A DNA stretch of 64,000 bases, from contig PAPB01000022.1 of NCBI GenBank assembly GCA_002708715.1, positions 10,112 to 74,111 on the forward strand. The letters are read 5' to 3'. The notes beneath the pieces were generated by a model, which was given only the letters and a program-made list of their open reading frames with translations, searched no databases and was not told where the DNA came from. Shown here piece after piece: positions 18,152-28,129 of the stretch (positions are counted from its first letter, which is position 1; every line of letters starts with the position of its first letter). A program made the translations under genes and the position numbers. Origin of the DNA: Fidelibacterota bacterium (GTDB lineage Bacteria > Fidelibacterota > Marinisomatia > Marinisomatales > UBA1611).

Positions 18152-19696
18152 TTAATCAGAATCATTGAAGAATTGATTCAAAACCTTTTGCTCAGGCGGT
18201 TTTGTAACTAAGCTTACAATAACCAGGGCCATTATGGATAGACAGGCAGCGGGATATGTTAATTCTTGCAAAAATGGATGCAATCCTTTAAACCCTGACC
18301 AATTAGGTAAAAAATAAGTCCAAATTACAGTCACTGTAGTTCCTGTTATAATCGAAGATATCGCACCTTCATTTGTTGCCCTTTTCCAAAGAAATGCTGC
18401 CAAAAGTGCAGGTGTAATGGAAGTACCATAAATATTATATGCTGTAAAAGCAGCATTCAATACTGTTGCAAATTGGCTTACTAATAAAAATGCGAAAAGC
18501 CCAAGAACTAAAACCAAAATTCTAATAATTAATAAAATTTGTTTTTCGGAAGCATTTGAGTTTATATGTTTTAAATACACATCACGTGTCAAATTTGTAG
18601 CTGGAATTAATAAAAAAGAATCAGCAGTTGATACAATAATTGCCATCATAGTAGAAACTAATAATAATCCTAAAATCAACGGTAACCCTGCATATCGTGC
18701 TATAGCTGGAATTACTGATTCACTTCCTGATTGTCTAGCCTCAAGCATTGCAACTACATTTGTATTGGATATTCCTGATTGTGCATCTTTAACAAGATCT
18801 GGAATTATGCCCTTACTTGCAGCTACTGATCCAGTTAATCCTAGCATTGATATTACTGATTCCAATACTATTACACCGATAATCCAAAAAAATACAGCCT
18901 TCTTTGCTGAACCTCCATCACGTGCACTAAATATACGTTGATACATATTAGCATCTCCCATAAGGAGCAACATAGTTGGGACAAAAAAGCTGATTGCAAT
19001 AATTGGGCCTGAGATGTCCCCTGCCCTCTCCAGTTCCCAATTACCAAATAATTGCCATTTACCAACAGATTCTGATATTGTAATTATCTCTGAAATCCCG
19101 CCAACTTTCAAAACAAGAAAAATCAAAGCACCAATAGTGCCGATAGTCATAAGAATACCATTTACAACATCAGTATAAACCACAGAAAACATTCCTGCTA
19201 GCACTGTATATGAAATCGCAAATAAAGCTGTTATGACAATACCACTTTCTAATGATATTATTCCATCTGAAACCATGGATAATACTTTGCCACCACCTCT
19301 AAATTGATAAGAAACAATAGTCGTATAGGCTATCACAGTTGTTACGGTAGCTAATAAAGCAGCTACACTTCCATATCTTACTTCAAATATGTCAGGAACT
19401 GTTACTTTACCAAAATTTCTAATCCTTTTAGAAATAAAATAAATTAATGCAATCCCTAGCCATGCACCTCCACTCGACCATAAGCCTGCTAATCCATTTC
19501 GATAACCTAAACCAGCACCACTAAATAATGATCCACTTCCCATCCAAGTTGCTAATAGTGTGCCAACTAATACAAACCATGGTAGTGTCCTACCAGCGAC
19601 CATAAAATCTTCACTATCTTTTACTGAACGTACTTTGTAAATACCAACAGCAACTAGGAAAGATAAATATGCAATAATGCTATATAGAAATATCAA
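18152..19696 (-). CDS. sodium:solute symporter family transporter
   Basis: A 514-residue SSS-family inner-membrane transporter with 13 or so predicted helices. Family marks are the N-terminal helix followed by RSVKDSEDFMVAGRTLPW, the region GSGSLFSGAGLGYRNGLAGLW, and helix TMMAIIVSTADSFLLIPATN with the conserved serines of the sodium site. The substrate is not evident; the sequence is less PutP-like than the one at 46547. The start appears to be TTG, since no ATG exists before residue 32, which would delete the first helix. It begins 2 nt after the nuclease-like gene upstream, so the two are probably one transcript. Confidence 0.92.
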   Translation of the reverse strand: MIFLYSIIAYLSFLVAVGIYKVRSVKDSEDFMVAGRTLPWFVLVGTLLATWMGSGSLFSGAGLGYRNGLAGLWSSGGAWLGIALIYFISKRIRNFGKVTVPDIFEVRYGSVAALLATVTTVIAYTTIVSYQFRGGGKVLSMVSDGIISLESGIVITALFAISYTVLAGMFSVVYTDVVNGILMTIGTIGALIFLVLKVGGISEIITISESVGKWQLFGNWELERAGDISGPIIAISFFVPTMLLLMGDANMYQRIFSARDGGSAKKAVFFWIIGVIVLESVISMLGLTGSVAASKGIIPDLVKDAQSGISNTNVVAMLEARQSGSESVIPAIARYAGLPLILGLLLVSTMMAIIVSTADSFLLIPATNLTRDVYLKHINSNASEKQILLIIRILVLVLGLFAFLLVSQFATVLNAAFTAYNIYGTSITPALLAAFLWKRATNEGAISSIITGTTVTVIWTYFLPNWSGFKGLHPFLQELTYPAACLSIMALVIVSLVTKPPEQKVLNQFFNDSD

Positions 19697-19698
19697 AG

Positions 19699-20409
19699 CT
19701 AATTTACCGATGTCTTTAACATTTCAATAATCTCTCTTTTAAAATATGGCGCAATATGTGTTTCAACACCTTCATCCGTAATATGAGCAATGACCTGATT
19801 ACGAATTCTTAGGTTGTAATATTCTTCTAAAATATAACGATATAAAGATAGCTGAAGAGAATAATGATTGAAATTACAATCTAAAATATTTTTAGTGACC
19901 TTATGTGTCCCGGTTTTATAATTATGTGAAACCTTATTGATTTTCTTTGAAGTTTTCCAATCAATAATAATATATTCATCAGTTTTGGTATCCTTTGCTA
20001 ATATATCAATTGTACCTGCAATTTGAAGTTCAGTGCTATATATTATTATTTCTGATAAAACATCGATATCAAATTTGGACTTATAATTCATCAACCACCT
20101 TTTACCATTAATTGATTTAATATCTTTAGGCTCAGTGCCATTCTTAATCCAATCTTCAATCTCATCGTGCACGATTGTTCCATATTTTGCTGCATCATCC
20201 CACTCTTTCATTAATGATTCCACTGTTCTATCAGCATACTTAGAATAATTTGCTACAAGCTTTTTAGCTATTTTTTCCGCATCAAACCCTTCAAAAAAAT
20301 GATCTAAAAATGTTGTAACACTTGTAAAAGCAATCTCTGGATGCGAAAGAAGTTTATAACTATGATTTTCGCGATTCAGTACAATATTATCATCTATAAC
20401 ATTATTCAT
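19699..20409 (-). CDS. PD-(D/E)XK nuclease superfamily protein
   Basis: A 236-residue protein with a RecB/lambda-exonuclease-like catalytic signature. GTIVHDEIEDW supplies the early acidic residue; IAGTIDILAKDTKTDEYIII then DWKTSK gives the D...D-x-K core, and NHYSLQLSLYRYIL matches the downstream QxxxY motif. It is a single nuclease domain with no helicase. Similar small nucleases occur in phages and in bacterial repair loci, so its role (DNA end processing or defence) is open. The ATG has AAGG 7 nt upstream. It is divergent from the YyaL gene and followed 2 nt later by a symporter, which is an odd pairing. Confidence 0.82.
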   Translation of the reverse strand: MNNVIDDNIVLNRENHSYKLLSHPEIAFTSVTTFLDHFFEGFDAEKIAKKLVANYSKYADRTVESLMKEWDDAAKYGTIVHDEIEDWIKNGTEPKDIKSINGKRWLMNYKSKFDIDVLSEIIIYSTELQIAGTIDILAKDTKTDEYIIIDWKTSKKINKVSHNYKTGTHKVTKNILDCNFNHYSLQLSLYRYILEEYYNLRIRNQVIAHITDEGVETHIAPYFKREIIEMLKTSVN

Positions 20410-20504
20410 TATTTAACCTTATAATAATTTTATTATATCTATATTTTTTAACTATATACATCTATAGAATTTATTCTAATTTTTGAAGATAAAATTCAGG
20501 ATCT

Positions 20505-22658
20505 ATGAAAAAACTGATATTTATTCAAATATGTATTATTCTGTTTCCTTATTGCACTAATAAAACCTTGAAAAAAAAAATAAAAAAACAAAACCGTTTA
20601 AAACATTCTCAAAGCCCTTATTTACTTCAACATGCTAGTAACCCAGTTGATTGGTATCCCTGGAGCGAAGAAGCATTTATTTTAGCAAAAGAGGAAAATA
20701 AACCAATATTTTTATCTATAGGCTATTCAACCTGTCACTGGTGCCATGTCATGGAGCATGAAAGTTTTGAAGATACAATAGTAGCAAAGCAAATGAATAA
20801 ATATTTTATAAATATAAAAGTAGATCGTGAAGAAATGCCAGAGATAGACCATCTATATATGTCCGTATGCCAAGCTATGACTGGACGAGGAGGATGGCCA
20901 CTAACAATTATCATGACACCTGATAAAGAACCTTTCTTTGCTGGTACATATTTTCCTAAACAAGGAAGAAGAGGACAGCCAGGCATGTTAGAACTTATCC
21001 CAAGCCTAGCTAATGCTTGGAAAAATAAGCAAAATGAAATAAAACAATCCATAAATCAGATACAAAATTATTTAATTCAAATTAATACAAGTGTGCAAGG
21101 AGAGGAATGGGATGAGGATATGATCCATCATACATACAAACAATATTTAAAGCAATTCGATCCTAAATACGGAGGTTTTGGAAATGCACCCAAGTTTCCA
21201 TCTACACATAATTTAATATTTTTATTAAGGTATAGTAAAATTTATAGTAATGCAACTGCGCTAGAGATGGTTGAAACAACTCTACAATCTATTAGAAAAG
21301 GAGGAATATTTGATCATATCGGACTAGGCTTTCATCGATATTCTACTGATGAGAAATGGTTTCTCCCTCATTTTGAAAAAATGCTATATGATCAAGCTAT
21401 GATATCAATAGCATATTTAGAGGCATATCAACTTACAAGAAAAAAAGAATATGCGGATGTAGCGAGGGAAATCTTTTCCTACGTACTAAGAGCCATGCAA
21501 GATAAAGAAGGCGGATTCTACTCAGCAGAAGATGCTGATAGTGAAGGTGAAGAAGGAACTTTTTATATTTGGGAGAAAGATGAAATTATAAAAATTCTTG
21601 GAAATGAAATTGGAATGCTTATATCAAAAGTATATGGTTTTTCTAAAACTGGAAATTTCTTTGATGAAGCCACTGGCGAAACAAATGGAAAAAATATTCC
21701 TCACCTTAATAAAAACCTGCAGTTAATAGCTGAAGACCTCAATTTGCCATTAGATAGTCTAAATCAAGTAATTCAATCCTCTAGAGAAAAACTATTTCAA
21801 ATACGTGATAAAAGAATCCATCCTCTAAAAGATGATAAAATTCTAACAGACTGGAATGGGCTCATGATATCTGCTTTAGCATTAGGAGGAATAGTTTTAG
21901 ATAATGACCTATATTTAAAAGCCGCAGAGAATGCATCAAAATTTATTCTTTCAGAATTACAGGAAGATAATGGGCGATTACTAAAAAGGTTCCGAAAAGG
22001 GAAAGCAGGATTACCACCTCATTTAGATGACTATTCTTTTATGATTTGGGGTTTACTTAATCTATATGAAGCAACTTTCAATACAAAATATCTATCAAAT
22101 GCTATATCCTTCTCAGAAATAATGATAGAAGATTTTATTGATGAAAATGGCGGTTTTTTTATAGGAAGTAAAAATGCAGAAAAACTAATGGTTAGAGCAA
22201 AAGATAGCTATGATGGAGCAATACCATCTGGTAATTCTGTAGCCGTATTAAATTTTTTTAGAATATGGAAAATTACTGGGAATACAAAATGGTTAACTAT
22301 TGCAAATAAAACTCTTAAAGCATTTACAATTCAGGCTAAAAAATCGCCAACAGGTTTCGCACATATGCTAACTGGATTTATGTTCGACTTAAAAAATCCA
22401 AAAGAATTTGTAATAGTATTAGATAGTAAAAATCATAATCTTAATCAAATTATAAAACAGATTAGAAAACATTATTCTCCAAATATGGTAGTATTAATAA
22501 AAGATAAATCTAATCCTTCAGATATTGAAAAGATATCTCCTTGGATAGCAGCATATGATATGATTAATAATAAGCCAACTTATTATATTTGTGAGAACTT
22601 TTCTTGTAAGCAACCAACAACAAATTTAAAATTAGCATTAAATTATATTAACCAATAA
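20505..22658 (+). CDS. YyaL/SPATA20-type thioredoxin-domain protein, putative lipoprotein
   Basis: A 717-residue protein of the DUF255 (thioredoxin-like) plus six-hairpin glycosidase-like family. The N-terminal domain contains [13 protein letters not shown] and the CxxC-like [10 protein letters not shown]. The rest forms an alpha/alpha toroid with [19 protein letters not shown] and [13 protein letters not shown]. The first 20 residues are hydrophobic and end in LFPYC, a possible lipobox, which would place the protein in the envelope; cytoplasmic members usually lack this. The biochemical function of the family is poorly defined. It is followed by the GltP gene after 42 nt on the same strand. 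Confidence 0.92.
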   Translation: MKKLIFIQICIILFPYCTNKTLKKKIKKQNRLKHSQSPYLLQHASNPVDWYPWSEEAFILAKEENKPIFLSIGYSTCHWCHVMEHESFEDTIVAKQMNKYFINIKVDREEMPEIDHLYMSVCQAMTGRGGWPLTIIMTPDKEPFFAGTYFPKQGRRGQPGMLELIPSLANAWKNKQNEIKQSINQIQNYLIQINTSVQGEEWDEDMIHHTYKQYLKQFDPKYGGFGNAPKFPSTHNLIFLLRYSKIYSNATALEMVETTLQSIRKGGIFDHIGLGFHRYSTDEKWFLPHFEKMLYDQAMISIAYLEAYQLTRKKEYADVAREIFSYVLRAMQDKEGGFYSAEDADSEGEEGTFYIWEKDEIIKILGNEIGMLISKVYGFSKTGNFFDEATGETNGKNIPHLNKNLQLIAEDLNLPLDSLNQVIQSSREKLFQIRDKRIHPLKDDKILTDWNGLMISALALGGIVLDNDLYLKAAENASKFILSELQEDNGRLLKRFRKGKAGLPPHLDDYSFMIWGLLNLYEATFNTKYLSNAISFSEIMIEDFIDENGGFFIGSKNAEKLMVRAKDSYDGAIPSGNSVAVLNFFRIWKITGNTKWLTIANKTLKAFTIQAKKSPTGFAHMLTGFMFDLKNPKEFVIVLDSKNHNLNQIIKQIRKHYSPNMVVLIKDKSNPSDIEKISPWIAAYDMINNKPTYYICENFSCKQPTTNLKLALNYINQ

Positions 22659-22700
22659 TAAATGATTTATTTTAATTTGGTTGTTCCAAAAGGTATCTAA

Positions 22701-23993
22701 ATGAAAAAAATAGCACTCCATTGGCAAATTATAATTGGACTTTTCCTTGGTCTAATCTATGGTTTTATATCGACCAATCTGGGTTGGGGCTCATTCACAA
22801 CTAATTGGATTGCACCATTTGGTACTATATTTATCAATCTTCTAAAATTAATCGCTATGCCTCTTGTTTTAGCGTCTCTAATCACAGGAGTTGCATCACT
22901 ATCTGATGTAAAAAAACTTAGTAGGATTGGAGGAAAAACAATCTCAATTTATATAGGAACTACTGCATTAGCAGTTACAATAGGTCTTATTTCAGTAAAC
23001 ATACTAAAACCTGGTGATAAGATTCCCATTGAAATGAAAGAGAAATTGCAAACTTTATATGAAAAAGATGCCGAAAATAAAGCAAGTTCTGTTCACAAAG
23101 TAAAAAATAGGGGACCACTTCAACCAATTGTTGATATGGTACCAAATAACTTTTTCAATTCTGCATCTAATAATAGAAACATGTTACAAGTTGTTTTTGT
23201 TGCTATTTTAATAGGGGTTGGCCTAATACAAATTCCTAAAAAAAATAGTAAACCTCTAAAACTTTTTTTTAAGAGCCTTTCAGATGTTGTAATTAAACTT
23301 GTAGATATTATAATGCTAATCGCACCAATAGGAGTTTTTGCTCTTATATCTCAAACAATTAATAAGGTAGCTGGGGATAATCCCTCTCAGGTTCTTGAAT
23401 TATTAGGTGCTCTTGGTTTTTATATGTTTTCTGTAATCTTAGGCTTAATTATTCATGTAATAATTACCTATATGGGTATGATGAGATTCTTTACTAAGAT
23501 GAAAGTACAAACTTTCTTTAAAGGATTAGCTCCCGCTCAATTATTAGCATTCTCTACTAGTTCAAGCGGAGCAACCTTACCTGTGACAATGGAACGCTGT
23601 GAAGAAAAATTAGGCGTAAGTGAAGAAGTTTCTTCTTTTGTTTTACCTCTAGGCGCGACAATCAATATGGACGGAACTGCTCTATATCAAGCAGTAGCAG
23701 CTGTATTTATTGCTCAAACTCTTAATATGTCTTTAGATATTAGCGCTCAAATAACAATTGTCCTTACTACTGTTTTAGCATCTATAGGAACTGCGGCTGT
23801 TCCAGGAGCTGGAATTGTTATGCTAGTTATAATTTTAGAATCTGTGGGAGTTCCTAGTGAGGGGATTGCAATTATACTTGGTGTTGATAGAATATTAGAT
23901 ATGATGCGAACTACAGTGAATGTTACTGGAGATGCGACTGTTAGTATAATAATTTCAGAATCAGAAGACCAAATAAACACTCCTATCATTTAA
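22701..23993 (+). CDS. dicarboxylate/amino acid:cation symporter (GltP-like)
   Basis: A 430-residue DAACS-family (SLC1-like) transporter for glutamate, aspartate or C4-dicarboxylates, driven by Na+ or H+. Diagnostic motifs are the serine-rich re-entrant loop STSSSGATLPVTME, the NMDGT motif in ATINMDGTALYQAVA, and the final helix DRILDMMRTTVNVTGDATV. An extended, charged loop after the third helix (EMKEKLQTLYEKDAENKASS) lies where the family varies. AAGG lies 8 nt before the ATG. The gene converges on hflX, with the inverted-repeat RNA candidate between them. Confidence 0.96.
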   Translation: MKKIALHWQIIIGLFLGLIYGFISTNLGWGSFTTNWIAPFGTIFINLLKLIAMPLVLASLITGVASLSDVKKLSRIGGKTISIYIGTTALAVTIGLISVNILKPGDKIPIEMKEKLQTLYEKDAENKASSVHKVKNRGPLQPIVDMVPNNFFNSASNNRNMLQVVFVAILIGVGLIQIPKKNSKPLKLFFKSLSDVVIKLVDIIMLIAPIGVFALISQTINKVAGDNPSQVLELLGALGFYMFSVILGLIIHVIITYMGMMRFFTKMKVQTFFKGLAPAQLLAFSTSSSGATLPVTMERCEEKLGVSEEVSSFVLPLGATINMDGTALYQAVAAVFIAQTLNMSLDISAQITIVLTTVLASIGTAAVPGAGIVMLVIILESVGVPSEGIAIILGVDRILDMMRTTVNVTGDATVSIIISESEDQINTPII

Positions 23994-24036
23994 TATTTTT
24001 TTATAAAAATTAATATTCATTATATTCACTGATTAT

Positions 24037-24208
24037 TAACGGGTAGGTTCTGTATTTTTTGGATCTATAACTATCTATTGGGTGCTGTACTTCAGGTTCA
24101 AAAAACAGGCCTTTTCGTTCTTAGCGAATCAAGGAAGTTTGCTGTATTTGAGAGGCTCCCGTCATTCATTAAACAAAGAATGATCCCAAAAAACAATCTA
24201 CCCGTTAT
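24037..24208 (+). ncRNA. putative structured RNA with 6S-like rod architecture
   Basis: The gap between the convergent gltP-like and hflX genes folds by eye into one long rod. Its ends pair as taacgggtag (24037-24046) with ctacccgtta (24198-24207), extended by GU/AU pairs. A second helix pairs ttttttgg-atc (24055-24065) with gat-c-ccaaaaaa (24082+100 to 24193). A large central bubble follows: 24066-24079 on one side, and about 24161-24180 on the other, which can form a small cattc/gaatg hairpin. Above it are gggtgct/ggctccc, ttcaaa/tttgag, aaac/gttt and ttcg/cgaa helices. A long rod with a central open bubble is how 6S RNA mimics a melted promoter. A TATATT box at 24021-24026 is placed for a start near 24035. 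No terminator was seen and the strand is uncertain. A mobile-element remnant or an unusual bidirectional terminator are alternatives. Confidence 0.45.
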
Positions 24209-25473
24209 TAATTTAAACCAGAAGTAATCTGCTTTATTCTTGGCCTAGATCCTCTAATTTTTAATTTAACTTTATCATCTTCAAATAATCTCTCTAATAC
24301 TTCAACTCCACTTTGAGCATTTGCAATTACTTTTCCATTTCGATATGGAATCTGCAATTCAATAGTTTGGAAACTCTCTTCCATCTGCTCAATAATCTTA
24401 TTCTTTAATTCAGAAAGTAAAAGATGTTGTTTAGCTGAGATAACTATAGAATTTTGTAAAGAACGTCTTATCCTTTCTATTTTATCAGGACTGGAGATTA
24501 AATCAACTTTATTTAATACAAATAGAGTAGGAACTTTTTGCGCACCCATTTCCTCTAATACACTATTAATAGTGATTAAATGATCTTCCATATCTACAGA
24601 AGAAATATCAAGAACTATGATAATTAAATCAGCTTCTAATACTTCTTTTAAAGTACTCTTGAACGATGCTACCAAATTATGAGGTAACTTTCTAATAAAT
24701 CCAACAGTATCACTTAACAAGACTTGGTGCGAAGAATCCAAATCTAGTTTTCTTATCGTAGTATCCAAAGTTGCAAATAATTGATCTTTAATATAAACGT
24801 CTGACCCAGTTAACGCTTTAAAAAGTGTTGATTTACCTGCGTTAGTATAACCTACTAATGAAACACGATATTCAGATGAACGACGCATACTTTGTGTCTC
24901 ACGTTCTTTCTCAATTTTTGTAAGTTCTTTTTTTAAACGACTAATACGAGTTCTTATTAATCTTCGATCTATTTCGATTTGTGTTTCACCCATTCCTGCA
25001 CGTGTACCTATACCACCCATTTGACGTTCTAAATGAGTCCATTGTCTTGTTAACCTAGGTAACAAATACTCTAAATATGCTAAATTAACTTGGGTAGCTG
25101 CTTCTTTGGATCGTGCATGATTTTTAAATATATCTAGAATAAGACCATTTCGATCTAATACTTTTACTTTTTCAGACATTTGATGATAATTCTTAATCTG
25201 AGCTGGACTTAATTCATCATCAAAAATAATTAAACTAGCACCAATTTCATTTGCCTGTGAAAGTATCTGCTTAGCTTTCCCGATTCCAATTAATGTTGCT
25301 GGATTTATAGTTCTTATTTTTTGAGTTACTCTACCGACTACTTTGGCACCTGCAGTATTTGCTAATAATTGTAACTCATCAAGATGCTCTTCTATACGCT
25401 TTTCATCAATAAAGCGGTTTATTACCCCAACGAGAATCGCTTTTTCTTGTTGAATTTGATTATTATGGATCAA
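24208..25473 (-). CDS. hflX: GTPase HflX
   Basis: A 421-residue ribosome-associated GTPase of the OBG-HflX group, which in other bacteria splits or rescues stalled 70S ribosomes. The N-terminal HflX domain has AILVGV and FDDELSPAQIKN. The glycine-rich linker LERQMGGIGTRAGMGETQIE follows, then the G domain with G1 GYTNAGKSTLF, G3 DTVGFIRKLP and G4 NKVD. The start is TTG in a TTGA overlap with the BatA-like gene. No ATG lies close, and the resulting N-terminus fits the family. It is the last gene of the operon, and its stop codon touches the foot of the inverted-repeat element. Confidence 0.96.
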   Translation of the reverse strand: MIHNNQIQQEKAILVGVINRFIDEKRIEEHLDELQLLANTAGAKVVGRVTQKIRTINPATLIGIGKAKQILSQANEIGASLIIFDDELSPAQIKNYHQMSEKVKVLDRNGLILDIFKNHARSKEAATQVNLAYLEYLLPRLTRQWTHLERQMGGIGTRAGMGETQIEIDRRLIRTRISRLKKELTKIEKERETQSMRRSSEYRVSLVGYTNAGKSTLFKALTGSDVYIKDQLFATLDTTIRKLDLDSSHQVLLSDTVGFIRKLPHNLVASFKSTLKEVLEADLIIIVLDISSVDMEDHLITINSVLEEMGAQKVPTLFVLNKVDLISSPDKIERIRRSLQNSIVISAKQHLLLSELKNKIIEQMEESFQTIELQIPYRNGKVIANAQSGVEVLERLFEDDKVKLKIRGSRPRIKQITSGLN

Positions 25474-27536
25474 TTTTGCTTAAATCTCAAATTTTCAACT
25501 TTTGGAGCACTAAGTATAGTTTCTCCTAAAAGAAAAATTAAAGCAACAATCAAAAAGATTTCCCAAAGGGATTTACCATGACGAATATTCGAAAAAACTT
25601 GAGAAAAATCACTATTAATATTCATCCATCTAATTTGATCTTCAGATATAAAAGAAGCAATAAAATTATTATCAATTATCGGTTTTATATATTCTTTATA
25701 ATGTAATCGTGTCGGGAAAGAAGTGAAATGCTCACCTTCGCTTAATACTTTATAAATTCCTAATTCATCTGTATTCAATATTTCAATACTCTCATTATCA
25801 TAGTTTGGAACTATTAATTCAATCTTTCCAGAAGGACTTAAAACTTCCCATTTTTTCATAAGTTCACTTTCTTTGATTGTAATTACCTTTGATTCATTAA
25901 TTAAAACTGGTGCAGTATTAATTTCATCTGTACCAGTAAGAATTATTAAACGATAAATTAATGGGACAACCATACCACGAATCGGTAAATCATTCCAGCC
26001 TAGATCTAATAAAGTAGAAAAATAAAAAATATTTCCAGTCCCTATTGAAAATTCAAGGAGTAATGGATCTTTATTATTTAATGTCCAATGCACCGTATGA
26101 TTAGAAGAAAGTTTAACATTAATATAATTAAAAATTTCAGGCAGCTCTTTTTGTAATGTACGTTTCTGTAAATCTTTTAATAAATCAAACTGTTTATTTG
26201 ACACATTAGTTTGAAAAATTCCATCACCTGAATTAATCTTTTTTATTTGTTCTGGGAATCCCAATTTAGAATACATATCTGAATGAAAATCTTCTTTACT
26301 TGAATCTCCTTGGAACCATATCACTCCTCCACCTTTTTTTAAGAAACGCTCCAAATCATGTGCTCCCTCCTCAGTAATACTATTTATATTATGAATAATA
26401 GCCATGTCGAATTCATTTAAAAAAAGTCTATTTATTTTTGACTGCACACTTTTATTAACAGTTAAAAAGGTGTTCTCTGGATCTATAGATCTAATAATCA
26501 TTTCTATTAAAGAAATTTCTTCCAACGATGACCCTATAACTCCAATACGAATTTGTTTCATTATTGGCATAATTTGATACCAATTATTATCTAATAGATA
26601 ATCATCCTCAGGTAAGGCCATTATGCTCTCTAAAATCCCAGCTTCGGATGGATAAGCTTGAAAAAGAAATGACTTTCTAATACCAGGATCAAATTCTGAA
26701 ATAACTTGCCCTACACGGCGGTTATTAAAAAGTAACTCTACTGGAACATTTTGCTTTTTTTTATATCCAGAATTTTTTATATCTGTATCAAGCTTGATTA
26801 ATTGATTTAATGTTTTTATTCTATCAACGGTTGAAACATTAACAATACCTAAATTACTGGAAACATTCCCAGGTGTAATAAAATAAAACTTCCAATTAGC
26901 ATAATTTCCAAGACTATTATTAAATGAAGAATCAGGAGAATGCATAAAGTCACTAAAAACAATACATTCTTTAATTGCTCCTGTTATATTCTCAGAGGAT
27001 ATTATATCATCTATAAATGTCCAAAGATTATCATGGTCATTGGTTGGCTCAATATACTTAATAGCATTTCGGATATCGGGGTCATTATTTTTCCCTCTAA
27101 AAACAACTTTGGGAGGACAAGTTTGTGAAATAATAATTTGAGTATTATCATTAAATTCAGATAATAATGCAAAAGATTCATTCTTTGATATATCTAAAAA
27201 AGTTCTTCCCTTATTAATAACTGACATACTTGCAGAATTATCAATCAAAATAATTAAACTACTGTCCTGCTCTCCTGCTAACCAGCCTGGTATAAAACCT
27301 TTAGTTACAGGTTGAGCAAGCATCATTACCAAAGAACTGATAAAGAGCACTCTTAGAATGAGTATTGCAATTTTCTTAAGCTGCAATCTATAGATTGCAT
27401 TCGATTCTAATTTTTCCAAAAACATAATGCTACTAAAATTGACCTCATCTACTTTAAAACGATTCCAAAAATGAATAATTAATGGAATGCTTATAAAAGA
27501 TAATAGCCATAGGACAGAAGGTGCTAAAAAAGTCAT
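25470..27536 (-). CDS. BatA-domain / vWA-like membrane protein
   Basis: A 688-residue protein starting with the BatA N-terminal two-helix module (MTFLAPSVLWLLSFISIPLI, then LQLKKIAILILRVLFISSLV). A von Willebrand factor A-like domain follows with MIDAS-type sequence LIDNSASMS near 85-95. A long periplasmic section then includes a glutamine-amidotransferase-like region (AIIHNINSITEEGAHDLE...FLKKGGGVIWF). One transmembrane helix closes the C-terminus (EIFLIVALIFLLGETIL). Such proteins are common in Bacteroidetes-type genomes near MoxR/Bat loci, but here it sits between hflX and a polyprenol-kinase-like gene with 4-nt overlaps on both sides. Function is unknown; a role in envelope or surface-complex assembly is a guess. 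Confidence 0.85.
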   Translation of the reverse strand: MTFLAPSVLWLLSFISIPLIIHFWNRFKVDEVNFSSIMFLEKLESNAIYRLQLKKIAILILRVLFISSLVMMLAQPVTKGFIPGWLAGEQDSSLIILIDNSASMSVINKGRTFLDISKNESFALLSEFNDNTQIIISQTCPPKVVFRGKNNDPDIRNAIKYIEPTNDHDNLWTFIDDIISSENITGAIKECIVFSDFMHSPDSSFNNSLGNYANWKFYFITPGNVSSNLGIVNVSTVDRIKTLNQLIKLDTDIKNSGYKKKQNVPVELLFNNRRVGQVISEFDPGIRKSFLFQAYPSEAGILESIMALPEDDYLLDNNWYQIMPIMKQIRIGVIGSSLEEISLIEMIIRSIDPENTFLTVNKSVQSKINRLFLNEFDMAIIHNINSITEEGAHDLERFLKKGGGVIWFQGDSSKEDFHSDMYSKLGFPEQIKKINSGDGIFQTNVSNKQFDLLKDLQKRTLQKELPEIFNYINVKLSSNHTVHWTLNNKDPLLLEFSIGTGNIFYFSTLLDLGWNDLPIRGMVVPLIYRLIILTGTDEINTAPVLINESKVITIKESELMKKWEVLSPSGKIELIVPNYDNESIEILNTDELGIYKVLSEGEHFTSFPTRLHYKEYIKPIIDNNFIASFISEDQIRWMNINSDFSQVFSNIRHGKSLWEIFLIVALIFLLGETILSAPKVENLRFKQN

Positions 27537-28129
27537 ATTATTTTGGATAACACATGCATTATAATACCTGAAAAAATAGGTATAGAAAAATTATCATTAA
27601 TTTTTAAAGGTAGTAACTCTATTGCCATCGCCGAAATAGCTCCTAAAATAATTATAATTGGAGAAAGAGTCTGATTAATAGCTAATACAATAATTATACA
27701 AGTTAAAGTTCCTATTAAAGTCCCTGAGAAAGATTTATCCCAAATTCTTCCAATTGGATATTTTATACCAAATAAAGCTGCAACAGAGTCACCAATTGAT
27801 AAAAATAATAGCGCAGGAACAGCAATTTGCATATCGAACAAAAATACTGTCAAAGTAAAACTTAAGATCATCCAAGTCGCTCCAGTTATACCACCTGTTA
27901 ATTCTGAACGACGTAGAATTAAATTTAAATGTTTAAGAAAAATGATTCTAAGAATGCTGTCTACTTTATTCCTTTTATATTCTATTATCAAAGCAATACA
28001 TAAAATTATAAAAAGCAAAATATATATTGTTTGACGATCTTTAATTAAAAATAAATAACTCAATGGAATAATTGATGAAAAAAGATGCAAAACCTTCCTA
28101 TAAATCTCGCTATTTTTAATTTTTGTCAC
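27533..28129 (-). CDS. diacylglycerol/polyprenol kinase family protein (dolichol kinase-like)
   Basis: A 198-residue integral membrane protein with about six hydrophobic segments. It matches the SEC59/DGK1/VTE5 group through EIYRKVLHLFSSIIPLSY at the N-terminus and the signature GDSVAALFGIKYPIGR with KSFSGTLIGTL. Members phosphorylate lipid alcohols with CTP or ATP; here the substrate may be an isoprenoid alcohol. Start is GTG in a GTGA overlap with the PASTA gene. Confidence 0.88.
   Translation of the reverse strand: MTKIKNSEIYRKVLHLFSSIIPLSYLFLIKDRQTIYILLFIILCIALIIEYKRNKVDSILRIIFLKHLNLILRRSELTGGITGATWMILSFTLTVFLFDMQIAVPALLFLSIGDSVAALFGIKYPIGRIWDKSFSGTLIGTLTCIIIVLAINQTLSPIIIILGAISAMAIELLPLKINDNFSIPIFSGIIMHVLSKII

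Noticed and set aside
24037-24208. SRP RNA or tmRNA in the inverted-repeat gap
   Set aside because: No SRP domain IV loop (GGAAGxAGC region) and no tRNA-like ends with CCA; the rod with central bubble fits a 6S-type element better.
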